Shown: positions 12,150-24,200 of the stretch, one piece after another
How positions within the stretch are numbered: position 1 is the first letter of the stretch
How the letters are laid out: each line of letters begins with the position of its first letter
Assembly (NCBI RefSeq): GCF_002776525.5
Contig: NC_045436.1
Coordinates: 162,254,830 to 162,318,829 of the forward strand
DNA from: Piliocolobus tephrosceles
Taxonomy: Eukaryota > Chordata > Mammalia > Primates > Cercopithecidae
Length of the DNA stretch: 64,000 nucleotides
Direction of reading: 5' to 3'
The notes under the pieces: generated by a model
What the model was told of the DNA's origin: nothing
What the model saw: only the letters and a program-made list of their open reading frames with translations
The model's database searches: none
Position numbers and translations under genes: made by a program

Positions 12150-15100
12150 TGTAAGTGAGACCATGTGTTATTTGGGTTCTGTCCCTGCATTAGTTTGCTA
12201 AGGATAATAGCCTTTAGCTCTATCCATGTTCCCACAAAAGATACGATCTCCTTTTTTATGGTTGCATAGTATTTCATAGTGTATATGTGCCATATTTTCT
12301 TTATTCAATCTGTCATTGATGGACATTTAGGTTGATTCCATGTTTTTGCTATAGTGAATAGTGTTGTATGAACATGTGTCTTTATGGTAGAATGATTTAT
12401 ATTCCTCTGGGTATATATCCAGCAATGGGATTGCTGGGTTAAATGGCAGTTCTGCTTTTAGCTCTTTGAGGAATCATGATACTGCTTTCCACAATGGTAG
12501 AACTAACTTATGGAACCACCAAAAGTGTATAAGTGTTCCCTTTTCTCCACAACCTCACCAGCATTTGTTATTTTTTGATTTTCTAATAGCCATTCTGACT
12601 GGTATGAGATGGTATCTCATTGTGGTTTTGAATTGCATTTCTCTAATGATCAGTGATATTGAACTGTCTTTCATATGCTTGTTGACCACATGTATGTCTT
12701 CTTTTGAGAAGTGTCTGTTCATGTTCTTTGCCCACTTTTTAATGTGGTTGTTTGTTTTTCTCTTGTAAATTTGTTAAAGCTTCTTATAGATGCTGGATAT
12801 TAGATATGCATCAGATACCTAGTTTGCAAAAACTATTCTCTCATTCTGTAGGTTGTCTGTTTACTCTGTTAATAGTTTATTTTGCTGTGCAGAAGTTTTT
12901 AAGTTTAATTAGATCCCACTTGTCAATTTTTGCTTCTGTTGCAATTGCTTTTTGTGTCTTTGTCATGAAATCTTTGCCCATTCCTATGTCTAGGAGGGTA
13001 GTTCCTAGGTTATCTTCTAGGGTTTTTTTTTTTTTTTTAGTTTTGGGTTCTACTTTGAAGTTTTTAACACATCTTAAGTTGATTTTTGTATATGATGTAA
13101 GGAGGGGTCCAGCTTCAATCTTCTGAATATGGCAAGACAGTTATCCCAACATAATTTATTGAATAGGGAGTCTTTTCCCAATTGCTTGTTTTTGTCAGCT
13201 TTGTTGAAGATCAGATGGTTGTAGATGTGTGGCCTTGCTTCTGGGCTTTCTATTCTGTTTCACTAGTCTATATGACTGTTTTTATATCAGTATGATGCTG
13301 TTTTGGTTACTGTAGTTCGGTAGTATAGTTTGAAGTCAGGTAACATGATGCCTCCAGCTTTGTTCTTTTTGCTGAGGATTGCCTTGGCTATTGAGGCTTT
13401 TTTTTGTTGTATATGAATTTTAAAATTGTTTTTTCAAGTTCTGTGAAGAATGCCATTGATAGTTTGATAGGAATAGCACTGAATCTATAAATTGCTTTGT
13501 GTACTATAGCAATTTTAATGATATTGATTCTTTCTATTCATGAACATGGGCTATTTCTCCATTTGTTTGTGTCTTCTCTGATTTCTTTGAGCAGTGTTTT
13601 GTAATTCTGGTTGCAGAGATCTTTTCCTCCCTGATTAGCTGTATTCCTAGCTATTTTATAATTTTTATGGCAATTATGAATGAAACTGCCTTTCTGATTT
13701 TGCTCTTAGTCTGGCTGTCGTGGTGTATGGCAATGCTAGTGATTTTTGTACATTGATTTTGTATCCTGAAACTTTGCTGAAGTTGTTTATCAGCTGAAGA
13801 AGCTGTGGGGCTAAGACTATGGGGTTTCTGGATATAGAATCATGTCGTCTACAAACAGAGAATGCTTTACTTCCTGTTTTCTATTTGAGTGCCCTTTATT
13901 TATCTCTCTTGTCTGATTTCTGTGGCTAAGACTTTCAATGCTATGTTGAATAGAAGTGGTGAGAGAGGGCATCCTTGTCTTGTGCCTGTTTTCAAGGGAA
14001 ATGCTTCCAGTTTTTGCCCATTTAGTATAATGTTGCCTGTGAGTTTTTCATAGATGGCGCTTATTTTGAGGAATGTTCCTTCAATGCCTAGTTTATTCAG
14101 AGCTTTTAACATGAAGAAGTATTGAATTTTACCAAAAGCCTTTTCTGCATCTATTAAGATTATCATGTGGTTTTTGTCTTTAGTTCTGTTTTTGTGATGA
14201 ACCACATTTATTGAATTGTGTATGTTGAACCAACTTTACATTTCAGGGATAAAGCCTACTTGATCATGGTGGATTAGCTTTTTGATGAGCTTCTGGATTT
14301 GGTTTGCAAGCATTTTGTTGAGGATTTCTGAGTCATTGTTCATCAAGGATATTGTCCTGAAGTTTTCTTTTTTTGTTGTGTTTCTGCCAGGTTTTGGTAT
14401 GAAGACAATGCTGGCCTCATAGAATGAGTTGGGGTGGAGTCTCTCCTGATCAATTTTTTGGAATAGTTTCTATGGGAATGGTACTGAAGTTGTCTGTGAC
14501 TCTATTAGGTCCTGAGCCTTTCTTTTTGGTTGGTACACTATTTATTACTAATTCAATTTTGGAGTTTGTTATTGGTGTGTTTGGGGAATCATTTTCTTCC
14601 TGGCTTAGTTTTGTGAGGGTGTGTGTGTCCATGAATTTATCTATTTCTTTCAGCTTTTCGAGTTTGTGTGCATAGAGGTATTTGTAGTAGTTTTTATGGT
14701 TGTTTTTATTTCTGTGGTATCAGTAGTAACATTTCCTTCATAATTTCTAATTGTGTTTATTTGGATCTTCTCTTTTTTTCTTCTTTGTCTAGCTAGTGGC
14801 CTGTCTTTTTAATGTTTCCAAAAAACCAACTCCTGGATTTATCTTTTGAGTGGTTTTCCATGTCTCATTTTCCTTCATTTTAGCTCTGAGTTTTGTTACT
14901 TCTCATCTTCTGCTAGTTTTGTGGCTGATTTGTTCTTGCTTCTCTAATTCTTTCATTTGTCATGTTAAGTTGTTAGTTTGAGATCTTTCTAACTTTGTGA
15001 TGTGGTCATTTAGTGCTGTGAATTTCCCTCTTAACAATTCCTTAGCTGTGTCCCAGAGATTCTATATGCTGGATTTTTGGTTGCATTAATTTCAAATAAC

Positions 15101-15980
15101 ATCATGATTTCTACTATAATTTCATTATTTACCCAACAGTTATTCAGGATCATATGGTTTGATTTCCATGTAATTGCATGGTTTTGAGGGATAGTCTTAG
15201 ACTTGAGTTCTACCTTTATTGTGATGTGGTCCAAGAGTTTGTTTGGTTTGATTGGGCTCTTTCACATTTGTTGAGGATTGCTTTATGCCCTATTCTGTTG
15301 TCAATTTTAGAGTATGTGTCATGTGGTAATGAGAAAAACATATATTTTATTGTTTTAGGGGTGAAGAGTTCTGTAAAGGCCTATCAAATCCATTTGGTCC
15401 AATGTTGAGTTTCAGTACTGAATGTCTAGGCTAATTTTCTGCCTCAGTGATCTGTCTAATACCATCAGTGGAGTGTTGAAATCTCCTACCATTACTATGT
15501 GGGGATCTATGTCTCTTTGTATGTTCCTAAGAACTTGTTTCATGAACTTGAGTGCTAATGTGTTGGGTGCATATATATTTAGGACAGTTAGGTCTTAATT
15601 GAACTGTTTAACATTATGTAATGCCCTTTTTTTGTCTTTTAAAAAAATCTTTATTTTGCCTGCAATTAGGATTACAAACCCTGCATTTTTCTGTTTTCCA
15701 TTTGCTTGGTAGATTTTCCTCCATCCCTTTATTTTGAGTCTATGAGTGTTATTACCTGTGAGATGAGTTTCTTAAAGACAGCATACCCATTGGGCCTTGC
15801 TTTTTAATGCAGTTTGCCACTCTGTGCCTTTAAATTAGGGCATTTAGCTTGTTTACATTCAAGGTTAGTATTGCTATGTGTGGGTTTGATCCTGTTATTG
15901 TACAGTTAGCTGGTTATTACATTGGTTTGTCTGTGAGGTTGCTTTATAATGACACTGATTTGCATGTTTAAGTGTGTTTC
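12150..15980 (-). pseudogene. L1 ORF2 relic (endonuclease/reverse transcriptase)
   Basis: Disabled ORF2 of the antisense L1. The clearest open piece, 13900-14205, encodes reverse-transcriptase residues including LIDAEKAFGKIQ, NKLGIEGTFLKI and TRQGCPLSPLLFNI. The endonuclease-domain part lies near 15000-15900 and the C-terminal segment near 12150-12900. Frameshifts and stops are frequent. Limits are approximate because no intact frame defines them. Confidence 0.75.
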
Positions 15981-16027
15981 TGTGTTAGCTGGTAGCATGA
16001 TTTTTTTCTACATTTAATTTTCCTTTC

Positions 16028-16083
16028 AAGATGTCTAGTAAAGCAGGTCCTTTACAAGATGTCTAGTAAGGCAGGTCTGATGG
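16028..16083. repeat. 28-bp tandem duplication in the L1 ORF1 3' end
   Basis: 'aagatgtctagtaaagcagg' begins at 16028 and recurs at 16056 with one change. In sense orientation this lies in the ORF1 C-terminal segment. A 28-bp step is out of frame. Confidence 0.8.
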
Positions 16084-17050
16084 TAATGAATTCCCTCAAC
16101 ATTTGCTTATCTGAAAAGGATCTTATTTCTCCTTCATTTAGGTAGCTTAGTTTGGCTGGGTGTGAAATTCTTGGTTGATTTTTTTTTTTAAGGAATGTTG
16201 AATATTAGCCCTCAATTTCTTCTGGCCTGTTGGGTTTCAGCTGAGAGGTGCACTGTTAGCCAGATGGGGTTCCCTTTGTAGGTGACTCACCCTTTCTCTC
16301 TAGTTGCCTCTAACATTCTTTCTTTCATGTCCATCTTGGAAAATCCAACAATTATGTGTCTTGGGGATGTGCTTGCATAGACCTTGGAGGGGTTCTCTGT
16401 ATTTTCTAAATTTGACTGTTGGCCTCTCCAGCAAGGATGGGAAAGTTTTCATGGACAATATCCTGAAATATATTTTCCAAGTTGTTTGCTTTCTTCCCTT
16501 CTTTTTCAGGAATGCCAATGATTCAAAGATTTGGCCTTTTTATACAATCTGATACTTTTTGGAGGTTTTGTTTGTTTCTTTTTTTCTTTATTTTTGTCTG
16601 ACTATCTTATTTCAGGGAACCAGTCTTCAAGCTCTGAGATTCTTTCCTCAGCTTGGTTTATTCATTAATACTTGTGATTGCAAAAATTCTTGTATTGTGC
16701 TATTCAGCTCTTGTATTGTGTTATTCTTGTATTGCGTTAGGTGTATTGTGTTATTCTGTACTGTGTTATCCTGTATTGTGTAATCTGTATTGTGTTATTC
16801 AGCTGTCATGCTCTTTTTTTTTCTTCTTTACCGGTGTTTTCATCCTTCAGCTCCTGTATTATTTATTGTGATTCTTATTTCTCTTGGATTGGGTTTTGCC
16901 ATCCTACTGAATCTCAGTGATCTTTGCTTCTATTCATATTCTGAATTCTATTTCTGTCATTCCAGCCAGTTCAGCCTGGTTAAGAACTTGTTGGAGAACT
17001 GAGCATGGGTGTTTCTTTAACTGCAGTGCAGGTTGATTATAGTCAATCAA
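16030..17050 (-). pseudogene. L1 ORF1 relic (RNA-binding protein), repeat-expanded
   Basis: Located between ORF2 and the 5' UTR of the antisense L1. The C-terminal part is recognisable by sense-strand residues such as DKQMLREF near 16090-16130. The N-terminal coiled-coil part is interrupted by a short-period tandem array (16691-16805). No intact frame remains. Start and end are estimates from position in the element. Confidence 0.6.
16691..16805. repeat. Minisatellite, unit about 15-20 bp, inside L1 ORF1
   Basis: Six to eight imperfect copies of 'tgtattgtgttattc', some separated by 'cagctc' or 'ttg' spacers, lie where the ORF1 coiled-coil region should be. They begin near 16691 and end near 16805. 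Confidence 0.85.
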
Positions 17051-17599
17051 CAACTTATTTTCTGGATGTTTTCACCTGGCCAGTGCTTTGTGCAGGGTCT
17101 TTATTTGAAGCTAACTGTCTCTGGTTTCAGAGGGGGATAAATTAGCATGGTATTTTTGGTGTTGAAGTTTTGGGGTATGATCCAGCAGGTGGCACTTAGG
17201 CTTATTGGTGAGTTGGTAGACTCTTGCTCAGTTGTGTGGTTCCCTTATGTTTCCTCACAGTTGCAGCCATGTTCCCTCTCAATGTTCTGAAAGCATGCAT
17301 TCCTTCCTACCTTGAGTGCTGGCAGTAGATCATGACTTGACACTCCTGGGTTGCCCACTGCAGCTCTGGAGAGATCTCAGTGCTTATGTTCCTTCCCCAA
17401 CTTGGAGGCAGCAGAGGGAGGGACCTTAGTAATGACTGTGGTCAATAGTGGTTTGCTTGTCTCCTGGGGGCTCCACTCCAGAGAGATGCAGAACAGGAAT
17501 TGCTTAGTGCAATCAGCCCTGGGTGGAGGGTCTGGGCAGGAGTTCTCTGTCTGGTGACAAGCAGTGGGGGATATGTGGGACCCTTGGGAGACAGACTGG

Positions 17600-19132
17600 C
17601 CTCCTCTACTTGGTTAGACTGCAGTTTGTTGGAGGTGTGGATAAGGCATTTAAGATCTTTGCTATTTTGTTAGTGCAAGGGTAAGGGTAGTTCCACTGCA
17701 GAAGCAGTGGCAAAGAGAATTTCAGTTGCCCCTGGAGGCTCTGTCCAGGGAGTTGGCGAATTGGTACTAGCTCAATAGCTCTGGTGGCAGGTGGCTGGGG
17801 CCCAGGCCTGGAGGACCTGCCCATTGAGGAGATATGGGAACAAGGACCCAGCTAGCAGTCTGGTCACTTTTCTGTGGGGCTGCTGTGGTATGCTGGGAGC
17901 CCGCTGCAGTCCCTAGTTGCCTCAGATTTTCCAGCACCTGGAGGTATCATCAGTGAAGCCTGAGAAACAACAAAGATGGGGGCCTGACACTCTCTCTGGG
18001 AGCTTCATCCCAGGGAGGTGAGGTATGGGCCTGTTGCTGGCTCAAATGCACCTGTAGCAGGTGGCTGGAGACCCCAGTTGGGAAGTCCTGCCCAGTGAGG
18101 AAAATTGGGATCACTGACCTGCTTAACAAAGCAGTCTGGCCACATTTTCATAGAGCATTTATGCTGTGCTGGGGGTCCACTTCAGCCTGCAGTTACCTTG
18201 GATGCTCTGAAGCCTGAATATTAGAAGGCCTAAGTTGCCCAAATGGGAAAGATGGCAGCCCACCCCTCCCTCTGGGAGCACTGTCTCAGGGAGGATTCAA
18301 ATCTCTGTCAGCTGGGGAACATGGGCAGGGGTGGCTGGAGGCCCCTTTTGGAAGGTCTCACTCGGTGATCCAGCACCTGCTTGAAGCAGCAGTCTGGCCA
18401 CATTCTGGTAAAGCAGTTGTGCTATGCTTGAGGATCCCTTCTACCCTTGGTAAGCTCAGATTCTCCAAAGCCTGAAGGCTGGAAAGGCTAAGGTGCCCAA
18501 AGAGCAAAGATGGTCACCTGCCCTTCCCACCAGGAGCTCCTTTTTGGGAAGTGCAAGGCTGCTCTGGTGACTGGCTGGAATGTCAAGTCAGTGGGTCTTA
18601 TTCTGTGAGGTGCCATGGAAGTGAGGCCTGCAGGCTGTCGCTGCTGAGCTGTCTGGATTCAGCCTCTTTCCTTGGCTTATATGCAGGGGTCTAACCTCCC
18701 ACTTTGCTGGAGTTGCAGTTACTTTTGCCAGGAAGCCCAAAGCCCAGGTATCTAAGGTCCCAGAGTCTCCATGAGTGCCAAAAATACGTGTAGCTCTGTA
18801 TGTCCGACTGAAGGCCCTGGTGGAGTGGGTTCACAAGGAGATCTCCTGACCTGAGGGTTGCAAAGATCTGTGGGAGAAGTGGGGTTTCCCAGGTCACACA
18901 CTCAGTCACTGTTTCCCTTGGTAGGGGAGGTTGTCCTGGCTCCGTGTTGCTCCTGGGTGGGCTGTCCTCCTGTCTTGCTTTTCTTCGTTTTCCACGAGTC
19001 AAATTGTTTCTTTGATTAGTCCCAATGTAAGTACCTGGATGTTTCAGTTGAAGGTATTGTATCTACTCACCCCTTCCATTCCTCTCCATGACAGCCACAC
19101 ACACTAGTTGCTTCTAGCTGGCCATCTTGGCC
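17600..19132 (-). promoter_or_regulatory. L1 5' UTR (internal promoter region) with ~265-bp tandem units
   Basis: The 5' UTR of the large antisense L1. The anchor 'cagtctggycac' starts at 17856, 18132 and 18390 (steps of 276 and 258 bp), each followed by similar blocks including 'gctgtgctgggg', 'aagatggcagcc' and 'ctctgggagc'. A weaker fourth unit may precede 17856. In active L1s this region holds the RNA polymerase II promoter; here it is presumably decayed. The same structure appears at 1-835. Confidence 0.75.
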
Positions 19133-19151
19133 ACTCTCAATATTTCTTATT

Positions 19152-19476
19152 TTATAATTTTTGTGTGTGTGTGGTTGTGTGTAGTGTTTGTTATAGAACA
19201 CTCTATTTGTGATTTTGATAAGAAGAATATGCCAACAAAAGGATTTGCACAGTGCACTAAGGGAATATTAGTCTATTCATTATTTGAAATATCTTACATG
19301 ATTTTAAGTTATTAAAATAAAGATTATTATTTTATAAAAGTATTCCATGTAGAAAGTCACTGAATACTAAGATCAATAAGTTACTGGAAAGACAACAATG
19401 AAATAAAACAAATATATCCGGAAAACAGAGATTCCTAAATCAAAGATAAGTAATTTTACAAACACATTGTAAAGTT
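19152..19476. other. No gene or repeat recognised
   Basis: AT-rich DNA between the L1 and an AluJ, with a short (TG)n at about 19161-19182. Confidence 0.4.
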
Positions 19477-19821
19477 TCTACCAGAAGAGGCCAGGTGTGG
19501 TGGCTCATGCTTATAATGCCAGCATTTTAGGAGGCTGAGGTGGGAGGATTAGTTAAGCTTAGAGGTCCCTGATCAGCCTGGGCAACAGATCTTGTCTCTA
19601 CAAAAAACACACACACACAAAAAAATTAGCCTGGTGTTGTGGGTGCACCTGTAGTTCCATTTACTCAGGAGGCTGAGGTGGAAGGATTGCTTGTGCCTGC
19701 AAAGTAGAGGCTATAGTCAGCTGTGAATCATGCCACTGTACTCTAGTCTGGGCAACAGAGCAAGACCCTGTCTAAAAAAACAAAACCAAAATAAAAACAA
19801 TAAAACGACTCTACCAGAAGA
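19477..19821 (+). mobile_element. AluJ with 12-bp target-site duplication
   Basis: The dimeric Alu body spans 19489-19809 ('ggccaggtgtggtggctc', 'tgatcagcctgggcaac', middle A-rich linker with CA units, 'tgtgaatcatgccactg'). 'cctgatcagcctggg' and high divergence indicate AluJ. Flanking copies of 'tctaccagaaga' lie at 19477-19488 and 19810-19821. Confidence 0.9.
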
Positions 19822-20769
19822 GAAACTCTCTTCACATTAAAGATATTTGACAAAGATATCATTGCTTACATATAACCAGAATTGGAAACAAAGCTTCATT
19901 CTGAATGGTGGTAAGTTTTCTAGTGAGAGGAAGAGCACCAACTTTGGTGAGCATGCCTTTTTAGGCTGTGTGAGAAAGAGAACATTTTCATGGTTAGAGA
20001 GGAGCACAAGATGTTATTTTAATATGTAACTTTGCCCAGTACTCCCATTTTTAATAAAACAAACTATTTTTCACAAATACATTTTCAAATGCAATATACA
20101 ATGTCTTTCTCAGGAGGTTCGATTTTTAGAGGTAAATTTTATATCAAGAGTATTGAACAAATTTTTCAATATTCACAAATGTTCTAATTTAATACAATTC
20201 ATTTAATACTATGACACATCAACGTAATTTGTAGATGTTGATTGTCTAGCTTTCAGAAAACTTAATAGAAAAGATCATTCATTACAGAGGTCTTCATTTT
20301 TACATCTATAAGATTCTGTTTAGTATGGTAATCACCTGAAAATAGTAAGAAAATCAAAAAAATTATTTTAAAAGTCCCTGTCATATTAATTAAGAAAACC
20401 CATTGAACTCTATATATTAAATATATTTTAGAGTCAGTTTTGCATTGGACCTTCAATATTTTGGTGGAGAACTAATCAATTCACTAAAAAGAAAGAAACA
20501 GAAAACAATCAATAGGGATTTATAGAGTACTTATGGAATGTTCAGCTTTGGGCTGCATGTTATAGAAAAAGGATGATATTGAAGAGTGAATCACTACCTT
20601 CAAGAAAATTACAGTTTGATTGAGGAATTGCATTAGCTCAATGAAAATAATTTTGGAATAATGCAATGAGGAATGGAGATGATTGAAAAAGTTTCATAAA
20701 GCAGCTGAGAAAGGTTGGGGCTTGAAGAACAAGTAGGATTTTGAAAAGTTCAAGAGTATCAGAAAAATG
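19822..20769. other. No gene recognised
   Basis: AT-rich DNA. 20530-20760 ('ctaccttcaagaaaattacagttt', 'gcttgaagaacaagtagg') faintly follows the antisense L2-like pattern seen at 11346 and 60130 but is too diverged to call. Confidence 0.3.
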
Positions 20770-21030
20770 ATGGTAACATTTCTTGAGCCCTACTAATTTC
20801 TAGATGTGGTGCTAAATTAATCACACACATTTTTTACCTTTAATTTTCATAGCAGTCCTATAAGACAGGAAAAGTTATTGCCATTTTGTAGTTGAAGAAA
20901 CTTAAGCTTAAAGAAGTGAGTGAATTTACCCACAGTCCACAGCTTATGTGTTGCAGAAATGGGGTTTAAATATAGGCCTGTTTCTCTCCAAAATTTATGA
21001 TGCTTTGCCCATTACAATATTTCAGAGGTG
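20770..21030 (-). mobile_element. MIR SINE, antisense
   Basis: Antisense MIR order: 'ttttcatagcagtcctataag', 'ccattttgtagttgaagaaac', 'gaatttacccacagtccacagc', 'gcagaaatggggttta'. Full-length-like but strongly diverged. Confidence 0.7.
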
Positions 21031-21364
21031 AGAACTGCTATGATAAAATATAGAGGCAAGGGAGACTGCTCATCTGAGAGAGAAAAAGAAAAAACAAAAT
21101 CAGTAGGTACCTACAGAACTTGAGACATTTTCTCCTCAAGTATTGCAGATTTCAGAAGTTTCCTTGGGCTTATTTTACCTCTTTATGGAATAATATCCAT
21201 AAATCTGTCTCCCTTAACTCAAAATACAGCATTGCTCTGCCTCCAGTTGCTCACATTATCCTTGAGTTGTTTTATGTATTCACCCCTTTACTAATCCTTT
21301 AGCAAATTCTGTTGTCTCCATCTCAAATATCTCTCCTTGTTCTTGTGTCTCCACCTCTGCCTAA
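21031..21364. other. No gene or repeat recognised
   Basis: AT-rich DNA with pyrimidine-rich text near 21300-21360. Nothing callable. Confidence 0.35.
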
Positions 21365-21890
21365 ATACATATATCAATTTCTATATTGATATCTAGATCT
21401 ATTTTTATCTAAATCTATATTTGTGCAGTTAACCCTTGAAGGGGATGGGTTTTAACTGTGCAGGCCCACTTATACATGAATTTTTTTCAACCAAAATGGA
21501 TGAAAAATACAATATTTCCTGGATGCAAAACTTCCTATATACAGATTCCTCAGGACCAACTGCAGGACTTCAGTATGTGCAGATTTGGGTATATGTGGGT
21601 GTTCTGGAACCAATCCTCTGATTATACCAAGGAATGACAGTATATCTTTATCTCTATCTATATACCTTATCTTTAATTCTATATCTGTGTCTATTTCTCT
21701 CTGCATATCTATATCTAAATTTCTGTTTCTATTTACATCTAGAGCAACATACCCCATCTTTGTACTATATCTACATATATATGTCTGTACCTATACCTAT
21801 ATATGCACCTACACCTTTACCCATGTTTAATTTATTTATACCTATATCTATACTTATACCTACATTCATCTCAAATCCATCTCCACTGGA
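21365..21890. repeat. Degenerate (TATC/ATCTAT)n array, split by a Tigger element
   Basis: Imperfect 'tatctatatc'-type units at 21365-21425 and 21644-21890. The two arms have the same composition and are separated by a DNA transposon at 21427-21643, so the array is probably one locus interrupted by insertion. Confidence 0.7.
21427..21643. mobile_element. Tigger-type (TcMar) non-autonomous DNA transposon
   Basis: It begins 'cagttaacccttgaa' and ends 'ggaatgacag' with internal blocks 'aactgtgcaggcccacttatac', 'tttttttcaacc' and 'ctggaaccaatcct', which are characteristic of Tigger3/4-like MITEs. It lies between T and TA-rich flanks, consistent with TA targeting. It has no transposase. Confidence 0.75.
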
Positions 21891-21894
21891 ACCA

Positions 21895-22320
21895 ACCTAG
21901 TCCAAGACATTATCATCTAATTGGATTACTGTAATAGTTCCCTTACTGCTCTTCCAACTGCTATTCTTGAACCTCTATAATCCTTTAAATATGTAAATTA
22001 GTTCACACAAATTTCAAAAGTTTCCAGTGTCTTCCCTCACACTAAGAATAGTATATGAATTTCAGTTCAGGGTCTATTGACTACTTTTCCTCCCTCATCT
22101 CCTTAAAATCTCCCTCTCAGTCACCAAGCCCTATCTGCTAGATAGCTTTTGCTCCTTTTAAGTATATCAATTTTTGATGCTTTAGGGTTTTGGTACTTGC
22201 TATTATTTCTGCCTAGTATAGTCTGCTGTCAGAAGTAAGCATTTTAGTTTCTTTTTGCCATTCAGGACTCAGTTCAAATGCCGCCTAGGTAGAAAGCCAT
22301 CCTTGATCACTCAACATTAT
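21895..22320 (+). mobile_element. L2 LINE 3' relic
   Basis: L2 order is visible: 'ggattactgtaatagttccc', then 'cttccaactgctattcttga', then 'ttccagtgtcttccctcaca', then 'ggactcagttcaaatgccgcc' and 'aagccatccttgatcac'. No coding capacity. Confidence 0.7.
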
Positions 22321-22344
22321 GCTGGAGACCCTGCGGTGGATTAA

Positions 22345-22855
22345 GGATAGCAACGCATGCTTTGGTACCTCTCCTTTGGAGAGGTAGAGTTTATATAGCA
22401 TCTCCTTGAGTCTGGGTGGGTTCTGTGACTGCTCACACCAACAGAATATGGTAGAAGTGTTGAGTCAGTTTCTAGGCTCTGGCCATAAAAAGTTGGTGAA
22501 TTTTACTCACATTTAGAAGCAAGTTGCCACATAACTACAAGTGTGAATCCCCTTAACTGCCATACTTTGAGAAACATAAGCCACGTGGAGCAGCTTTTAA
22601 GGATAAAATGCCATGTGAATATATAGAGAGAGACAGAGAGAGAGAGAAACACCCTGAGAGACTCCGAGGTGCTAGACATGTGAATGGTTTTTGGAAGTGA
22701 ATCTTCCTGCCCCAGTTGCTGCTGTGTGGATCATAGACACACCATCCAGCTGAATCTTTCCAGAATTCTCAACCCACAACAACTGTAAACAAAACATAAT
22801 GTTGTGTTAAGCCACTAAATTTTGGAGTAGTGTGTTACATAGTAATAATTAATCA
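22345..22855 (+). mobile_element. Ancient LTR relic (ERVL/MLT1-like)
   Basis: 'ccttgagtctgggtgggttctgtgact', 'ccaacagaatatggtagaagtg' and the terminal 'taagccactaaattttgg' plus 'gtgtgttacatag' form a recurring LTR pattern. The same terminal motif, diverged, occurs at about 38000 and 40540. A short (GA)n at 22622-22648 lies inside. Family name not certain. Confidence 0.6.
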
Positions 22856-23520
22856 GAACACATGTCCATGTATGGTTTATTCACACTATCCTTTTAATTT
22901 TTCTCCTAGTTATCACTGCCTGAAATGTCTTCCCTCACTTTCTTCTTCCCTCCTTTCCTTCCTTTCATCCTTTCTTTTTTTTTCTTTTCTCTGCCTCTAT
23001 CTTTATTTCCTTTTTTTTTTTGTTACCTATTTATTGCCTCAACTATAGACTATAAGCCCTACACAAAAAGTAACTTTGTGAATCTCTTCTCTACTGCATC
23101 TCTAGCACCTAGAAATGGGCCTCACCGATAGTTGGTATCTTTAAATATTTATGAAATAAACAAAATAAGCCTGTGCACTTAATTATTCTGCTGCATACTG
23201 TATTTACTCAATCAAAGGTGTGACACCCATTCTTGCACGTAAACACACAAATGAAAGTCTTGCTAAAATAATTTCACTTATAAGTGGGGGAAAGAATACA
23301 TGAAATAAGCTATTCTGTAGTTTTACAATGAGATGGGTTTCAGCAAAGTAGGATGCTTGAATGGGGTAAAAATTATACCTTTATACTGCTTTTTGGCATT
23401 AGACTTCAGTGGGATTCCTAATAGTTGGCTCAGTGCCATAATGAGCTTCAAAGAGAAAAAAGAATCATAGGTTTTGAAGTAGCTTAAAACACACCCTTTA
23501 GCTCCTCAGTACTAGAGCTT
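22856..23520. other. No gene; pyrimidine tract at 22940-23022
   Basis: A C/T-rich tract of about 80 bp, otherwise AT-rich DNA without recognisable elements. Confidence 0.4.
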
Positions 23521-23546
23521 GTAGCTGGCAGAGTTCCAAGTCCCTT

Positions 23547-23739
23547 TTCTTCAGCTGCATGGTGACATGGAGCCCGCCATGAGGATCCTGGATGCTCAGC
23601 TGCCTCTGATCTGAGGAGCTGACACAGAAATAACTTCCATTGCTCATAGATGACTCTTCACAAGGCCAGAGTTGGTACTGCTCTCCAAATACCAACTCGA
23701 GGCCATTTGAGAACGCCTGCTGTGGAGAAGATGAGGTTT
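23547..23739 (-). repeat. Source-like copy of a 193-bp inverted duplication
   Basis: This block is the reverse complement of 25155-25347, with no indels and 6 mismatches in 193 bp by my count. Most of the differences are changes at CpG sites retained here, so this copy looks ancestral. On the minus strand it lies in an 89-codon frame (23498-23767) that includes YFCVSSSDQRQLSIQDPHGG. I do not recognise that protein and do not call it a gene. It has no duplication or tail of its own. Confidence 0.9.
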
Positions 23740-23889
23740 TCAAGATATAAAGACGAGGACCTTTCACATCCTCGCTCTTTGTGCTTAGTATAAAGATAGA
23801 AAAGGCAGCAGAGAGTTAGAGAGGTTCTCATCACCCATAAAGTAACTAAACTGAACTGGCCACTTCACAGACACTTCCTATGCTGCCCA

Positions 23890-24200
23890 CCAGCCCGTCT
23901 CCGTGTTCCCCTCTAATATAATTCTCTCCTGCCTCTGTTGTCACAGGGCTGAGCAGCCACCTTCTTATGACTTTTGCAGTGTGCAGGGCCACTCCCATAT
24001 TCCGGGCTTTTGCACAGGCTATTCACTCTGACTGGTACTTTCTGAACTCTGACCCTGCTCACTCCATTCAAAATCAAGGCATCCGTTTAAATGTCACTTC
24101 CTCTGGCAAGGCTTTCTGTTCCCCTAGGCTAGGTTTTGTCTCTCTGCTACACAATTGTATTATAACCCTTGTTGCAAGGGACACCTCCATATTTAAGCAG
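23890..24200 (+). mobile_element. L2 LINE 3' relic
   Basis: Contains the L2 signature 'gtgtgcagggccactcccat', 'cgggcttttgcacaggctattc', 'ctggtactttctgaactc' and 'aaatgtcacttcctctggcaaggc'. Its 101-codon frame (23967-24272) is incidental. Confidence 0.75.

Larger units (their letters stand above)
11915..19132 (-). mobile_element. Near full-length old L1 (about 7.2 kb), antisense
   Basis: The 3' end is at about 11915 ('ttaacatgtattttagg', 'ggtttgttacacagg' on plus). The 5' end is at about 19132, where the minus strand begins 'ggccaagatggccagc', the canonical L1 start. ORF2, ORF1 and a 2-kb 5' UTR are all present in order. Candidate target-site duplication: 'aatattttttgtt' at 11888-11900 and 'aatatttcttatt' at 19139-19151 (11 of 13), with a degenerate T-rich tail between the left copy and the body. 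Many stops and frameshifts make it inactive. The divergence and long 5' UTR suggest an L1PB or old L1PA element. Confidence 0.85.

Noticed and set aside
12752..13126. 124-codon plus-strand frame
   Set aside because: Antisense to L1 ORF2; low-complexity hydrophobic translation typical of the reverse strand of L1.
16691..16805. CRISPR-like array
   Set aside because: Units are short, contiguous and without unique spacers, and the host is a primate L1.
23498..23767. 89-codon frame containing the inverted duplicated block, as a possible exon of a gene
   Set aside because: The frame is open in both copies over the shared block, but no protein family is recognised and the derived copy has a stop; evidence is too thin to call a gene.
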